The position numbers and the translations under genes are program-made. Shown here one piece after another: positions 14,991-24,400 of a stretch of 30,401 nucleotides of DNA (position 1 is the stretch's first letter; each line of letters begins with the position of its first letter). Below the pieces are notes generated by a model that was not told where the DNA came from, made no database searches, and saw nothing but the letters and a program-made list of their open reading frames with translations. Origin of the DNA: a virus; IMG/VR virus record IMGVR_UViG_3300008267_000705, positions 1 through 30,401 of that record, one strand, 5' to 3'.

Positions 14991-17900
14991 ATGTCAACAA
15001 GAGAAGTTCCAGGATCGGGTGCTGTTCTAAGACCCAATTTTAATTCGGAGTATGGTGTTTCATCATTTGATGTAATATCTGGAGGTGCTGGTTATGCATC
15101 AACTGACCCACCAAAGATAGAAGTACTTGGCACTAAACCACCATTAGTTGAGGGTCTTTTTTATCCAGTAATTGTTGGTGGGACTATAAAAAGAATTGCA
15201 ATCTTAAATCCTGGTTCTGGATATTTTCCAACGACTGAAGATTTGGGAACTAAAGTAGGTATTGCAACAACTTCATATGTTGAAAGTTCTTTGATTGTTA
15301 GAAAAGGTCCAGATAGTTCTCCGTATCTATCAGTTGCATCAACTGAGTCTTCAATTATTATGCAAGTTGAAGGTGGAAATGGAACTTCTATTTTTGAAAA
15401 TGGTTACAATGTTGCTATTTCAACAACTATTGTAGGTACTTCTGCATCTATAACTCCTGACCTCTCTTTAAATCAAAATAGATTTTATGGATTTTTTGAT
15501 CCATTTCCAGCATATTCTACAAGTGGAGTAGGAACTCAAGCAAAATTTAGTGTTTTTATTGTTTATAATTCATCAACTGGATATCCAATTTCAACTTCTT
15601 TAGTCTTAAGAGAAGGTGGAAGAGGATATGTAGTTGGTGATACAGTTTCAATCTCTGGAACTTTTATGAATGGTACAAGTCCAACAAATGACCTATCATT
15701 CACAGTTTCTTCTGTAGCAAATACAAGAATAGTTGGACAAGCAAATAGTACATATTCAAATTTATCAAGTTCTACAATAGTTGGACTTGGAACTGGTGCA
15801 ACATTTAATGTCACAAGAAATACATTTGGAGATATTTCTTCTATTACTGTTGCAAATGGTGGTGTTGGATATGCACTTACAGATAACCTCAAGATTTCTG
15901 GTTCATTGGTTGGTGGAGTGACACCAGCAGATGATTTATATCTAACTCCTAAGGTTTTGGGAACTGATAAGTTACCATCAACATTGTATATAACAAAAAT
16001 AGATAATGATAACTATAAAGTTTCTGGTTTATCCACTTCTAATGAGTTAAATATTACTTCATATGGAACTGGTCCACAATCCTTTACGTTTGACAATCCA
16101 AATGCAAGTGCAATTATTTCTATCGATAATATAATTCAAAGTCCATTATACAAGAGAGACTTATTAGTATCTTTAACATCTTTAGTGGGTGTTACTACAG
16201 ACATCATTTATCTTTCTGGAATTTCATCAATAACTTCTTTAGATACACTTCAAATTGACTCAGAGTACATGAAAATCAATACTATTGGTATTGGTTCGAC
16301 TAACGCATTCAATGTAACAAGAGGATACTTAGGGTCAAGAGTTGGTTATCATACTGTTGGAGCAGCAGTTACTGTCCTTAGAGGTGATTTTAATATATCT
16401 AAAGACGAAATATATTTCACTACTGCACCATATGGACCAACTGGTTATGAGGGATTAAAAGTAAATTCTTCATTCACGGGACGAGTATTTACAAGAAGAC
16501 TTGACCCAGGAACTCCAAATGATAAAAATGTTATTTTTGATGATATATCCACCAAGTTTGTTGGGGCATCTTCAACTGAATTTTTCTTGGGAAATTACGG
16601 AAAAGATATAGTCGGAATCTACACAAATACAAATACAGTTTTAACTAGTTCTATTGATGTTAATAATAATCCGATTGTATTAATTAATAATGTTCCTCAA
16701 ATATCAAATACAGACTTTACAATTGATAATCCAGGAAAAAATAGAATTAAATTTTTAAGTGGAACTCCAGGTGCAGGAAAAATTGTTAGAACTGGAATAA
16801 GCACTGGTTATGGATATCAACCTTTGGTTGGTGCAGGAGCAACAGTAACTGTTTCTGTTGCAGGAACAATTTCTGCAGTTACAATTAAAGGATTTGGAAG
16901 TGGATATAGAACTGCTCCAAAAATTCAAATTTTATCAAATGTTGGTTCTGGTGCATCATTGTCTGCAACCATTGGAACTGGGGGAACAATAACTGCAATC
17001 TCTATCATAAATGCAGGTAGTGGATATACTTCATCACCACCTCCAAGAATTGTAATTGGAATACCAACAGGATATAGTGATTTGCCTCTTGAGTATATTT
17101 CTGGAAGTTCTGGGGGTGGAACTGGGGCAAAAGCATCTGTTGTTGTCGGAAACCAAGGAAATATTATTGGATTTGATATTGAAGAACCTGGATTATATTA
17201 TAAGGTTGGAGATATTCTGAAAGTTTCTGGAATTACAACTAATCCAAACATAGGAATTGGGTTTAGTGAATTTAGAGTAACAGTTGAAGAAACATTGACC
17301 GATAAATTTAGTGGGTTCTATCCAGGACAATTTATTCAATTTGATGATATATCTCAATATTTTACAGGAGCAAAGAAAAAGTTTACTTTGACTGTTTCTC
17401 AAGGAGGAACCACAGAAGTATTAAGTTTAAAATCAGACCCAAGTACGGATATTAGAATTGAATATAATCTATTTGTTTATATCAATGACATTTTACAAGA
17501 ACCAATAAAATCATACACATTTAATGGTTCAAGAATAACATTTACAGAACCACCAAAAGAAAATTCAAAGTGTACTATTTTATTCTTTAGAGGTTCAGAC
17601 TTAGACGTTGAGCAGATTGATCCACCAAAAACAATCAAAGAAGGAGATTCTATTCAGATAGGTGAAAATATTTTAGATCCAGCAGATAGACCACAATTTG
17701 AAAGAGTTGTTAAAAAAATCATATCATCGGATTCATTGGACACATTTACTTATGATAGTATTGGTATTAACACTGATACCGCAAAAGAGAGACCTCTGAG
17801 ATGGATGAAGCAAACAGTAGATACAATCATAAATGGTGTTTATTACTCTAAATCAAGACCAGATCTTAAATCAAGAGTCACCCCAAATACAAAATTAATC

Positions 17901-19832
17901 AAAACTGTTTATTCAGAAGATGATATACTATATGTAAATAATGCATTTCCATTATTTAATGAAGTAGATGGACTTAGTGAAAATTTAAGAGATGTTCATA
18001 TTGTAGACATTAATGATATAAATCCAGCAATTTCTACTGCAACAGTTTCTGCAGCATCAACAATTTCAAGTTTGAATATTTCTTATGCAGGAACTGGGTA
18101 TAATACATTAACAAATCCAGTTGTTGCTATTTCTTCTGCATTTATAACAAGAAAAGACCCAATTTATAATTGGGTAGGAACAAATAATGGTATTTCAAGT
18201 TCATATACTCTTAATAAAGTTGCAATAGGCAACCCAATTATTTCTGTGGGATCTAGTGGAATTGTTGCGATTTCAACGAATGGATTGGAATGGAATCAAT
18301 CATTTATTGGATATGGACAGACAATATCATTTAACTCTGTTGCTGTTGCAGAAACAAGTCGTTATTATGCAGTAGGACAATTTGGAAAGGTAGTTACTGC
18401 TACTGGAATCAATACTACATTATCATCTTGGACGGAAATTAGATTACTAGAAGAAACAGTTGTCCTTGGATTGCCAGATCCAATAATTAATTTTTCTACT
18501 TATTATAATACTTTTAATGATGTCGCATATTCTCCTATGAGGAGAACTGTTGTGGCTGTTGGAGATGGAACAGGATTATTCACTGGTGTTGGCATAGGAA
18601 CCACTGCACTATACAAGAGAACTCCACCAGCATTTGTAAATTTAAATAGTGTCACAACAAATAATGCAAGATTTGTAGTTGTTGGTGATGGTGGAATAAT
18701 ACTACATTCTATTGATGGAAATATCTGGGATAGAATAGTACAGTTACCAACAACTAGAAATTTTGAAAAAGTTATTTGGACAGGAACTAAATTTGTTGCA
18801 GTTGGTCAGAATGCAACAATATTTGTTTCTACTACAGGAAATACTGGTTGGGAGAGGATAGTTCCAAATATTTTAGATGATATTTTAAATATTAGATATG
18901 AATATGGAGTTTATGTTGCTCTAACTTCTGCAAATAAGTTAGTATTCTCTCTAGATTTGTCTTATTGGACAGAAAGAGATACAAAACAAAATAATATAGT
19001 AAAAGACCTAGCATTTATTCTTCCTCCACCACCACCAGAGTTGAGATTGCCTGGACCAATAATTGCAGAGGAAGGAAGGTATTTATTGGTTGGAACTTCA
19101 GGAACTACAATGTATGCAGAACCAGTTTATAATAGAGCAACTGGAATTGCCACAGTATCAAATGGAGTAGTTTCTAGCATTAGTGTTGTTAATCCTGGTT
19201 TTGGTTATTCTCAATCAAGTCCACCACCAATTATTATTGAAGGTGATAATATTACAACTGAAAAAATATATTCAGTTAAGGCAAAGGGTGATTTTGGAAT
19301 TATTAAGTATGTGGGAGTTGGAGCAACACATATTGATTTTGAATTAAAGAGTGAGCAGTATGATAATGTTTCATTGGGAATTGGATATTCTTCACTTAAT
19401 ACTTTTGGAGTAACAAATAGTCAACTAGAAGTAAATGATTACTTTATAATTTTTGATAGTAATTCAACGGTAGGACATGCATTAACAGGAATAACAACAT
19501 CAATGGGAGGAATGAATAATTATCCAGCATCAAAAGTTGGAACTGCAACTTCTTTCCTTGATGGAGTATATAGAGTTGGTGCAGTAAGTCCTTCTGTTTC
19601 TGGAATAGTTACTGTAAGATGTTACTTTGCAACAGGACCAGGAAATATTGCAATTCAAGTTAATACAAATACAAATGAAAATGGAGTATATGGAAAATAT
19701 ACTTGGGGTAAAATTTATGATTTCCAAAATAGAACTAGATTTAACCCAGAAAATTTCTTTGTAAATACTAATAATGGATTAATTGGATTGTCTACTGCTC
19801 CAGATGTATACAGAACTCGTGGTCTTAAATAG
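14991..19832 (+). CDS. Giant baseplate/tail structural protein with GxGY modules and a beta-propeller-like segment (1613 residues)
   Basis: This 1613-residue protein begins MSTREVPGSGAVLRP. The N-terminal half holds GxGY modules: LNPGSGYFPT, REGGRGYVVGD, ANGGVGYALTD, KGFGSGYRTAP and NAGSGYTSSPP. Two of these form a repeat offset by exactly 81 residues (Gly209 and Gly290). An IDSEYMKI...VTRGYLGS module is similar to one in the gp7-like protein. FDDIS-type modules start at about residues 516 and 784; the second has NDILQEP and RITFTEPP. From about residue 1060 to 1380, units of the form VxVGxxGxIxxSxDGxxW recur (GSSGIVAISTNGLEW, VVVGDGGIILHSIDGNIW, VAVGQNATIFVSTTGNTGW), suggesting a Ycf48/BNR-like beta-propeller. 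A proline-rich turn (LPPPPPELRLPGP) follows. Its position between the gp10-like gene and gp8 argues for a peripheral baseplate component. I cannot match it to one T4 protein. Confidence 0.75.
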   Translation: MSTREVPGSGAVLRPNFNSEYGVSSFDVISGGAGYASTDPPKIEVLGTKPPLVEGLFYPVIVGGTIKRIAILNPGSGYFPTTEDLGTKVGIATTSYVESSLIVRKGPDSSPYLSVASTESSIIMQVEGGNGTSIFENGYNVAISTTIVGTSASITPDLSLNQNRFYGFFDPFPAYSTSGVGTQAKFSVFIVYNSSTGYPISTSLVLREGGRGYVVGDTVSISGTFMNGTSPTNDLSFTVSSVANTRIVGQANSTYSNLSSSTIVGLGTGATFNVTRNTFGDISSITVANGGVGYALTDNLKISGSLVGGVTPADDLYLTPKVLGTDKLPSTLYITKIDNDNYKVSGLSTSNELNITSYGTGPQSFTFDNPNASAIISIDNIIQSPLYKRDLLVSLTSLVGVTTDIIYLSGISSITSLDTLQIDSEYMKINTIGIGSTNAFNVTRGYLGSRVGYHTVGAAVTVLRGDFNISKDEIYFTTAPYGPTGYEGLKVNSSFTGRVFTRRLDPGTPNDKNVIFDDISTKFVGASSTEFFLGNYGKDIVGIYTNTNTVLTSSIDVNNNPIVLINNVPQISNTDFTIDNPGKNRIKFLSGTPGAGKIVRTGISTGYGYQPLVGAGATVTVSVAGTISAVTIKGFGSGYRTAPKIQILSNVGSGASLSATIGTGGTITAISIINAGSGYTSSPPPRIVIGIPTGYSDLPLEYISGSSGGGTGAKASVVVGNQGNIIGFDIEEPGLYYKVGDILKVSGITTNPNIGIGFSEFRVTVEETLTDKFSGFYPGQFIQFDDISQYFTGAKKKFTLTVSQGGTTEVLSLKSDPSTDIRIEYNLFVYINDILQEPIKSYTFNGSRITFTEPPKENSKCTILFFRGSDLDVEQIDPPKTIKEGDSIQIGENILDPADRPQFERVVKKIISSDSLDTFTYDSIGINTDTAKERPLRWMKQTVDTIINGVYYSKSRPDLKSRVTPNTKLIKTVYSEDDILYVNNAFPLFNEVDGLSENLRDVHIVDINDINPAISTATVSAASTISSLNISYAGTGYNTLTNPVVAISSAFITRKDPIYNWVGTNNGISSSYTLNKVAIGNPIISVGSSGIVAISTNGLEWNQSFIGYGQTISFNSVAVAETSRYYAVGQFGKVVTATGINTTLSSWTEIRLLEETVVLGLPDPIINFSTYYNTFNDVAYSPMRRTVVAVGDGTGLFTGVGIGTTALYKRTPPAFVNLNSVTTNNARFVVVGDGGIILHSIDGNIWDRIVQLPTTRNFEKVIWTGTKFVAVGQNATIFVSTTGNTGWERIVPNILDDILNIRYEYGVYVALTSANKLVFSLDLSYWTERDTKQNNIVKDLAFILPPPPPELRLPGPIIAEEGRYLLVGTSGTTMYAEPVYNRATGIATVSNGVVSSISVVNPGFGYSQSSPPPIIIEGDNITTEKIYSVKAKGDFGIIKYVGVGATHIDFELKSEQYDNVSLGIGYSSLNTFGVTNSQLEVNDYFIIFDSNSTVGHALTGITTSMGGMNNYPASKVGTATSFLDGVYRVGAVSPSVSGIVTVRCYFATGPGNIAIQVNTNTNENGVYGKYTWGKIYDFQNRTRFNPENFFVNTNNGLIGLSTAPDVYRTRGLK
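15609..15968 (+). repeat. Tandem GGxGY module pair
   Basis: Two copies of a module of the form GGxGYxxxDxxxISGxxxxGxxPxxDL lie in the 1613-residue protein. The first runs through GGRGYVVGDTVSISG and TSPTNDL; the second through GGVGYALTDNLKISG and VTPADDL. Their first glycines (15615 and 15858) are 243 bases apart, which keeps frame. Confidence 0.75.
18160..19125 (+). other. Beta-propeller-like repeat region in the 1613-residue protein
   Basis: At least four, possibly six, blade-like units are visible with the pattern VxVGxxG-I-x-S-x-G-x-x-W: GSSGIVAISTNGLEW, GQFGKVVTA...SSWTEI, VGDGGIILHSIDGNIW, VGQNATIFVST..TGW and TSANKLVFSLDLSYW. This is the pattern of Ycf48-like and BNR-like propellers. 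It is a structural repeat in a phage protein and not a photosynthesis gene. Confidence 0.6.
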
Positions 19833-19833
19833 A

Positions 19834-19841
19834 ACTAAATA
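19834..19841 (+). promoter_or_regulatory. Weak candidate late promoter upstream of gp8
   Basis: ACTAAATA matches six of eight bases of TATAAATA in the 30-base gap before gp8 and ends 21 bases before the ATG at 19863. That is the same spacing as the element at 10264-10271. The match is weak and the region is AT-rich. Confidence 0.25.
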
Positions 19842-19862
19842 AAGAAAAAACGGTTGCATAAA

Positions 19863-21428
19863 ATGCCTGCTATCATAACTGAACAATTTAGGGTGATGAA
19901 TGCCGAAACTTTTATAAAAAGTTTAGTTTCGGTAGGAAATACTGCAAATAATTACTATACCTTTATTGGTCAACCAAATAGTTTAAATCCACAAGCAGGT
20001 GGGTCTGCTATTTGGGGTGATGGACTGACTCCACTAGATGGTTTCAATGAAGAGAATCAAATAAAAGAAACCATTATTGCTATGAAAAAAATTACAAATG
20101 AAGATGTCCGAAGGATGATTAGAAAAATCCAATGGACCTCAGGAACAACTTATGAAATGTATCGTCATGATTATTCAATTTATAAAAAAACTCCTGTAAC
20201 AAACCAACCAAGTTTGTATGAGTCAAATTTTTATGTAATCAATGAAGATTTTAGAGTTTATATTTGTTTACAGAATGGAACAGACCCAGAAAATCCTAGT
20301 GGAAGACCTTCTTTCGATCAACCAACTTTCATTGACTTAGAAGCAAGACCAGCAGGAACTAGTGGAGATGGTTATATTTGGAAATACTTATTTACTATAA
20401 AACCATCGGAAATTGTAAAATTTGATTCTATTGAGTTTATTCCAGTTCCAGAAAACTGGGGAGAAATTGGGGAAACTATTGCAACTAAAAATAATTCAAT
20501 TAACGGAAAGGTAGAAGTAATTACCATTACTGATAGGGGAATAAATTATCAACCAATTTCCAAATCTTTTACTAATATACCAATATTGGGAGACGGAACA
20601 GGAGGAAAGGCAACTATTACTGTCGATTCCTTTGGTAAAGTTTCTGAAGTATTTGTTACTGATGGTGGTTCTGGATATACTAAAGGAATTATTGAGTTTA
20701 AACCAGGTGCCCCTGGAATACCATCAGAATTATCAAATGATGGAAGAACTGCAACATTTGATGTAATCATTCCACCTAAAGGTGGACATGGATACGATAT
20801 TTACAGAGAACTTGGTGCATATAGAGTTCTCGTATATTCAAGATACCTAACAGATGAGCAAAACCCAGATATTATTTTGGGAAATGACTTTGCTAGAATT
20901 GGAATTATAAAAAATCCTACTATATTTGGAAGTGATACTGAAAAACTTACATTGGGGCAGGTAAGTGCATTAAATTCAATTAAACTGTCAGGTGTTACTA
21001 CACAAACAACATACCCAATTGATTCTGTAATTAGACAAACAATAGGAACAGGATTGACTGCTATTGGATTTGTTGCCTCTTGGGATAATAATACTGGAGT
21101 TTTAAAATACTATCAACCAGTTGGTCTTGCTACTGCTGGTGTTAATTTTAAAATTAATGGATTTACGTCATCACCTATTGGTGGTGGTTCATATACAATT
21201 GAATGTCCAAATATTATTGGTCCAGCACTTTCAATTGACAGAAACTTTACAGGTATAAGTACAGTAATAAATAGTAGGACATATCAACTAGGAAGCAACT
21301 TTGTTGCTGGTATATCATCAGCAGAATATAACAAAAGATCTGGTGATATCATTTATATAGATAATAGGAAAGCAATTCCAAGGTCAGCAAGCCAAAAAGA
21401 AGATATTAAAATCGTATTGGAGTTCTAA
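19863..21428 (+). CDS. 8: Baseplate wedge subunit gp8, enlarged
   Basis: This protein is 521 residues from the ATG chosen here; a TTG at 19854 would add three. T4 gp8, a wedge subunit that binds gp7 and gp10, has 334. Two blocks match T4 gp8. GDGYIWKYLFTIKP (residues 168-181) corresponds to T4 GDGYVWEYLFEIPP. The C-terminal SGDIIYIDNRKAI...EDIKIVLEF (residues 493-521) corresponds to T4 SGEMIYMENRPPI...EEINILFTF. The N-terminus (ITEQFRVMNAETF, then YYTFIG) also follows the T4 pattern. The extra length lies mainly between these blocks. It includes two GxGY-type units (ITDRGINYQP and VTDGGSGYTKG) and a segment after FARIGIIKNP. The gene ends six bases before the DUF4815 gene. The family call is strong. 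ATG is preferred over TTG because MPAIITEQF is a natural N-terminus and neither has a clear ribosome binding site. Confidence 0.9.
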   Translation: MPAIITEQFRVMNAETFIKSLVSVGNTANNYYTFIGQPNSLNPQAGGSAIWGDGLTPLDGFNEENQIKETIIAMKKITNEDVRRMIRKIQWTSGTTYEMYRHDYSIYKKTPVTNQPSLYESNFYVINEDFRVYICLQNGTDPENPSGRPSFDQPTFIDLEARPAGTSGDGYIWKYLFTIKPSEIVKFDSIEFIPVPENWGEIGETIATKNNSINGKVEVITITDRGINYQPISKSFTNIPILGDGTGGKATITVDSFGKVSEVFVTDGGSGYTKGIIEFKPGAPGIPSELSNDGRTATFDVIIPPKGGHGYDIYRELGAYRVLVYSRYLTDEQNPDIILGNDFARIGIIKNPTIFGSDTEKLTLGQVSALNSIKLSGVTTQTTYPIDSVIRQTIGTGLTAIGFVASWDNNTGVLKYYQPVGLATAGVNFKINGFTSSPIGGGSYTIECPNIIGPALSIDRNFTGISTVINSRTYQLGSNFVAGISSAEYNKRSGDIIYIDNRKAIPRSASQKEDIKIVLEF

Positions 21429-21434
21429 AGAAAA

Positions 21435-24400
21435 ATGCCTCAGAATACTAATTTAAATGTATCTCCATACTTTGATGATTTTGATTCAAATAAAAATTAT
21501 CAGAGAGTATTATTTAAACCAGCAACTCCAATACAAGCAAGAGAATTAACTACACTTCAGACAATTCTCCAGAATCAAATTGAAAAATTTGGACAGCACT
21601 TCTTTAAAGAAGGTGCAATGGTTATACCAGGACAACTATCATATGATTCAAATTATAGTTGTGTTCAAATTGATGAAACTCATTTAGGAATCCCTGTATC
21701 TTTATACATTGGCAGTCTAGTAGGAAAGTTAATTAAGGGAGAATTGAGTGGAGTAACTGCAAAAGTAGAAAATTATATTACAAATCAAACTTCAGATAGA
21801 AAAAACTATACACTTTATATTAAATATCAAAGTTCTAGTGACACTAATTTTTCCACAAATACATTCATTGATGGTGAAAATTTATTAGCAGTAAATGATA
21901 TAACATATGGAATTTCTGCAATTAGAAGTGGTTCATCCTTTGCAACTTCAATTATTTCAAATTCCACTGCAGTTGGTTCTGCAGCAAAAATAGCATCAGG
22001 AGTCTATTTTATTCGTGGATTTTTTGTCACTGTAACCCCACAAACAGTTATATTAGATCAATATAGTAATACTCCATCATACCGAGTTGGTCTTTTAATC
22101 AATGAAGAGTTGGCAGTTGCATCAAATTCTTATAATGATTTATTTGATAATGCTCAAGGATTTTCTAATTTTTCAGCACCAGGAGCAGATAGATTAAAGT
22201 TTGATGTAACTTTAATAAAAAAAGAAATTACAGATTTCAATGATGAGAATTTTGTCGAATTACTTAGAGTAGAAAAGGGAGTAATTCAAAAATTTGTAAA
22301 AACAACTAATTATGATTTAATCAAGGATGAATTAGCAAGAAGAACCTATGATGAATCTGGTGATTATTATGTAAGACCTTTTAATATTTCATTAAAAGAA
22401 TCATTAAATGATCAGATTGGAAATAACGGATTATTTGCAGTAAATCAACAAACAAAGCAAGGAAACATTCCTAGTGATTCTATAGGTTGCATTCTGGTTT
22501 CACCAGGAAAAGCAGTAGTAAGAGGTTATGATATTGAAACTATTGATACCACTATTGTTGATTTTAATAAGCCAAGAACAACAGAAAAGGTAATTAATCA
22601 AGCAATACCATTTAGTGTTGGAAGACAAATTGTATTAAACAATGTTTATGGTTCTCTTCCTGTTGGTTTTGGTTCAACCTCTCAGGTATCGCTTTATTCA
22701 AAAAGAACTTCTGTTCCAGGTCTTTCCGCAGGACAAAAAATTGGAGTTGCTAGAATTTATGATTTAAAATTAAAGAATGCAGGGTATGCAAATTCATTAA
22801 GTCAATTTGATTGCTCTCTATTTGATATTCAAACATACACAACTATAGTTTTAAATACATCTATCACTTTAACTGCATCTACTTTTATAGAAGGAACTAA
22901 TAGTTCCTCAAGTGGATATGTTGCAGAAGATGTTATCAATACAAATATAATTAAATTGTACCAGGTTTCTGGTTCATTTAAAGTTGATGAGGGAATTATA
23001 ATTGATGGAGTATTGGATGGAAGATCAATTGTATCAGTTAGAGACTATAATTTAACTGATGTACACCAAATTGTTGGAATGAGCACCAACTTGGGAGTGG
23101 GAACATTTACCGCAGACCCAGTTTTAAGTAATAGAATTTCTTTAACTGAACCTGGAGTTCAATACACAATCACTGCTAGTTCTGGTGGAATAAGCACTGT
23201 TACAACTTCCACTAATAATTTTTATGTTGGTATAAAAACTGGTGATATTGTTTCATATACAAAACAATCAAGTTCAATTCCAACCTATAATGAAGTCATT
23301 AGTATAAATTCTGCTGACAAAAAGTTAATCTTGGCAGCAACAAATACTGTTGATGGAATATCCGATGGAACTCTTCCTGGAACAACAATAACTGCAAATG
23401 ATTTTAAGAAAGTAACTTTAAATGTATTGAATACTTCAAATGCATTTCTTTATGCAAAATTGAAGAATAACAATATTTCAAATCTTGATTTAAGTTCATC
23501 TTCCATATCTGTTAGAAAATCTTATCTAGTAACAGTAGTATCAAATTCATTTAATGGCAATTTAGAAACAGATACAAATCTTACTTTAGAACCATTCGAT
23601 GAAGAAGATTACAGTCTCACTTACATTTCTACTGGTTCAATAGAATCTTTAGATAATCAAAAAGTATATGTTTCTGGTAGAACTGCAAGTTTAATTAATT
23701 TGTCTCAGAATGGTCAGGCAATTCTTACAGTAACTTATAAAAAAGTAAATACAAAGTTAAAGAAAAAACTTTTTAATAGGTGTTCAAGTATTATTGTTGA
23801 TGGTTCATCTTTAGTTTCTTCTGGTATTGGAAGAACAACTTTGAACGATGGTTTAACATTTAGAAGACCTTATGGACTTAGAGTTCAGGACAAATCAATA
23901 TCATTAAATATTCCAGATGTTGTTAATATTCTTGGAATCTATGAATCATCTTCAACTTCAGATCCATCTTTACCTAGAGTATATTTTACTGCATTAAACT
24001 CTAGTTTGAATAATTTCATAAAAGGAGAAAAAATAATTGGAAGTACTAGTGGTGCTGTAGCTGCTTATGTTTCAAATGATAATACAAATAGTATTGAAAT
24101 TGTTTATTTAAACGAAAATAGATTTTCATTAGGAGAGTCAGTAACATCTTCAGAAACTAATATTACAGGAACTGTTAGTTCTGTTTCTATTGGTGATAAA
24201 AATATCAAAGATAATTATATCTTAGATAATGGACAAAGATCTGAATATTATGATTATGCAAGAATTATTAGAAAAAAAGAAGTTTCTTCCCCAACTAAAA
24301 AAATAAGAGTTATATTTAATAATTATACTATTGATTCTTCTGATGATGGAGATTTTGTCTCTGCCGATTCTTTTGATAAAGATAGATATACTAAAGATGT

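Noticed and set aside
15563-15892. Antisense frame of 109 codons in the 1613-residue gene
   Set aside because: It lies opposite the tandem GGxGY modules and mirrors their codons. No ribosome binding site is present.
18160-19125. Ycf48-like repeats as a phage-carried photosynthesis gene
   Set aside because: They lie in the middle of a 1613-residue structural protein and lack a separate start. The similarity is to the propeller repeat only.
19854-19862. TTG start for gp8 adding three residues
   Set aside because: The ATG at 19863 gives a natural gp8 N-terminus. TTG has no better ribosome binding site.
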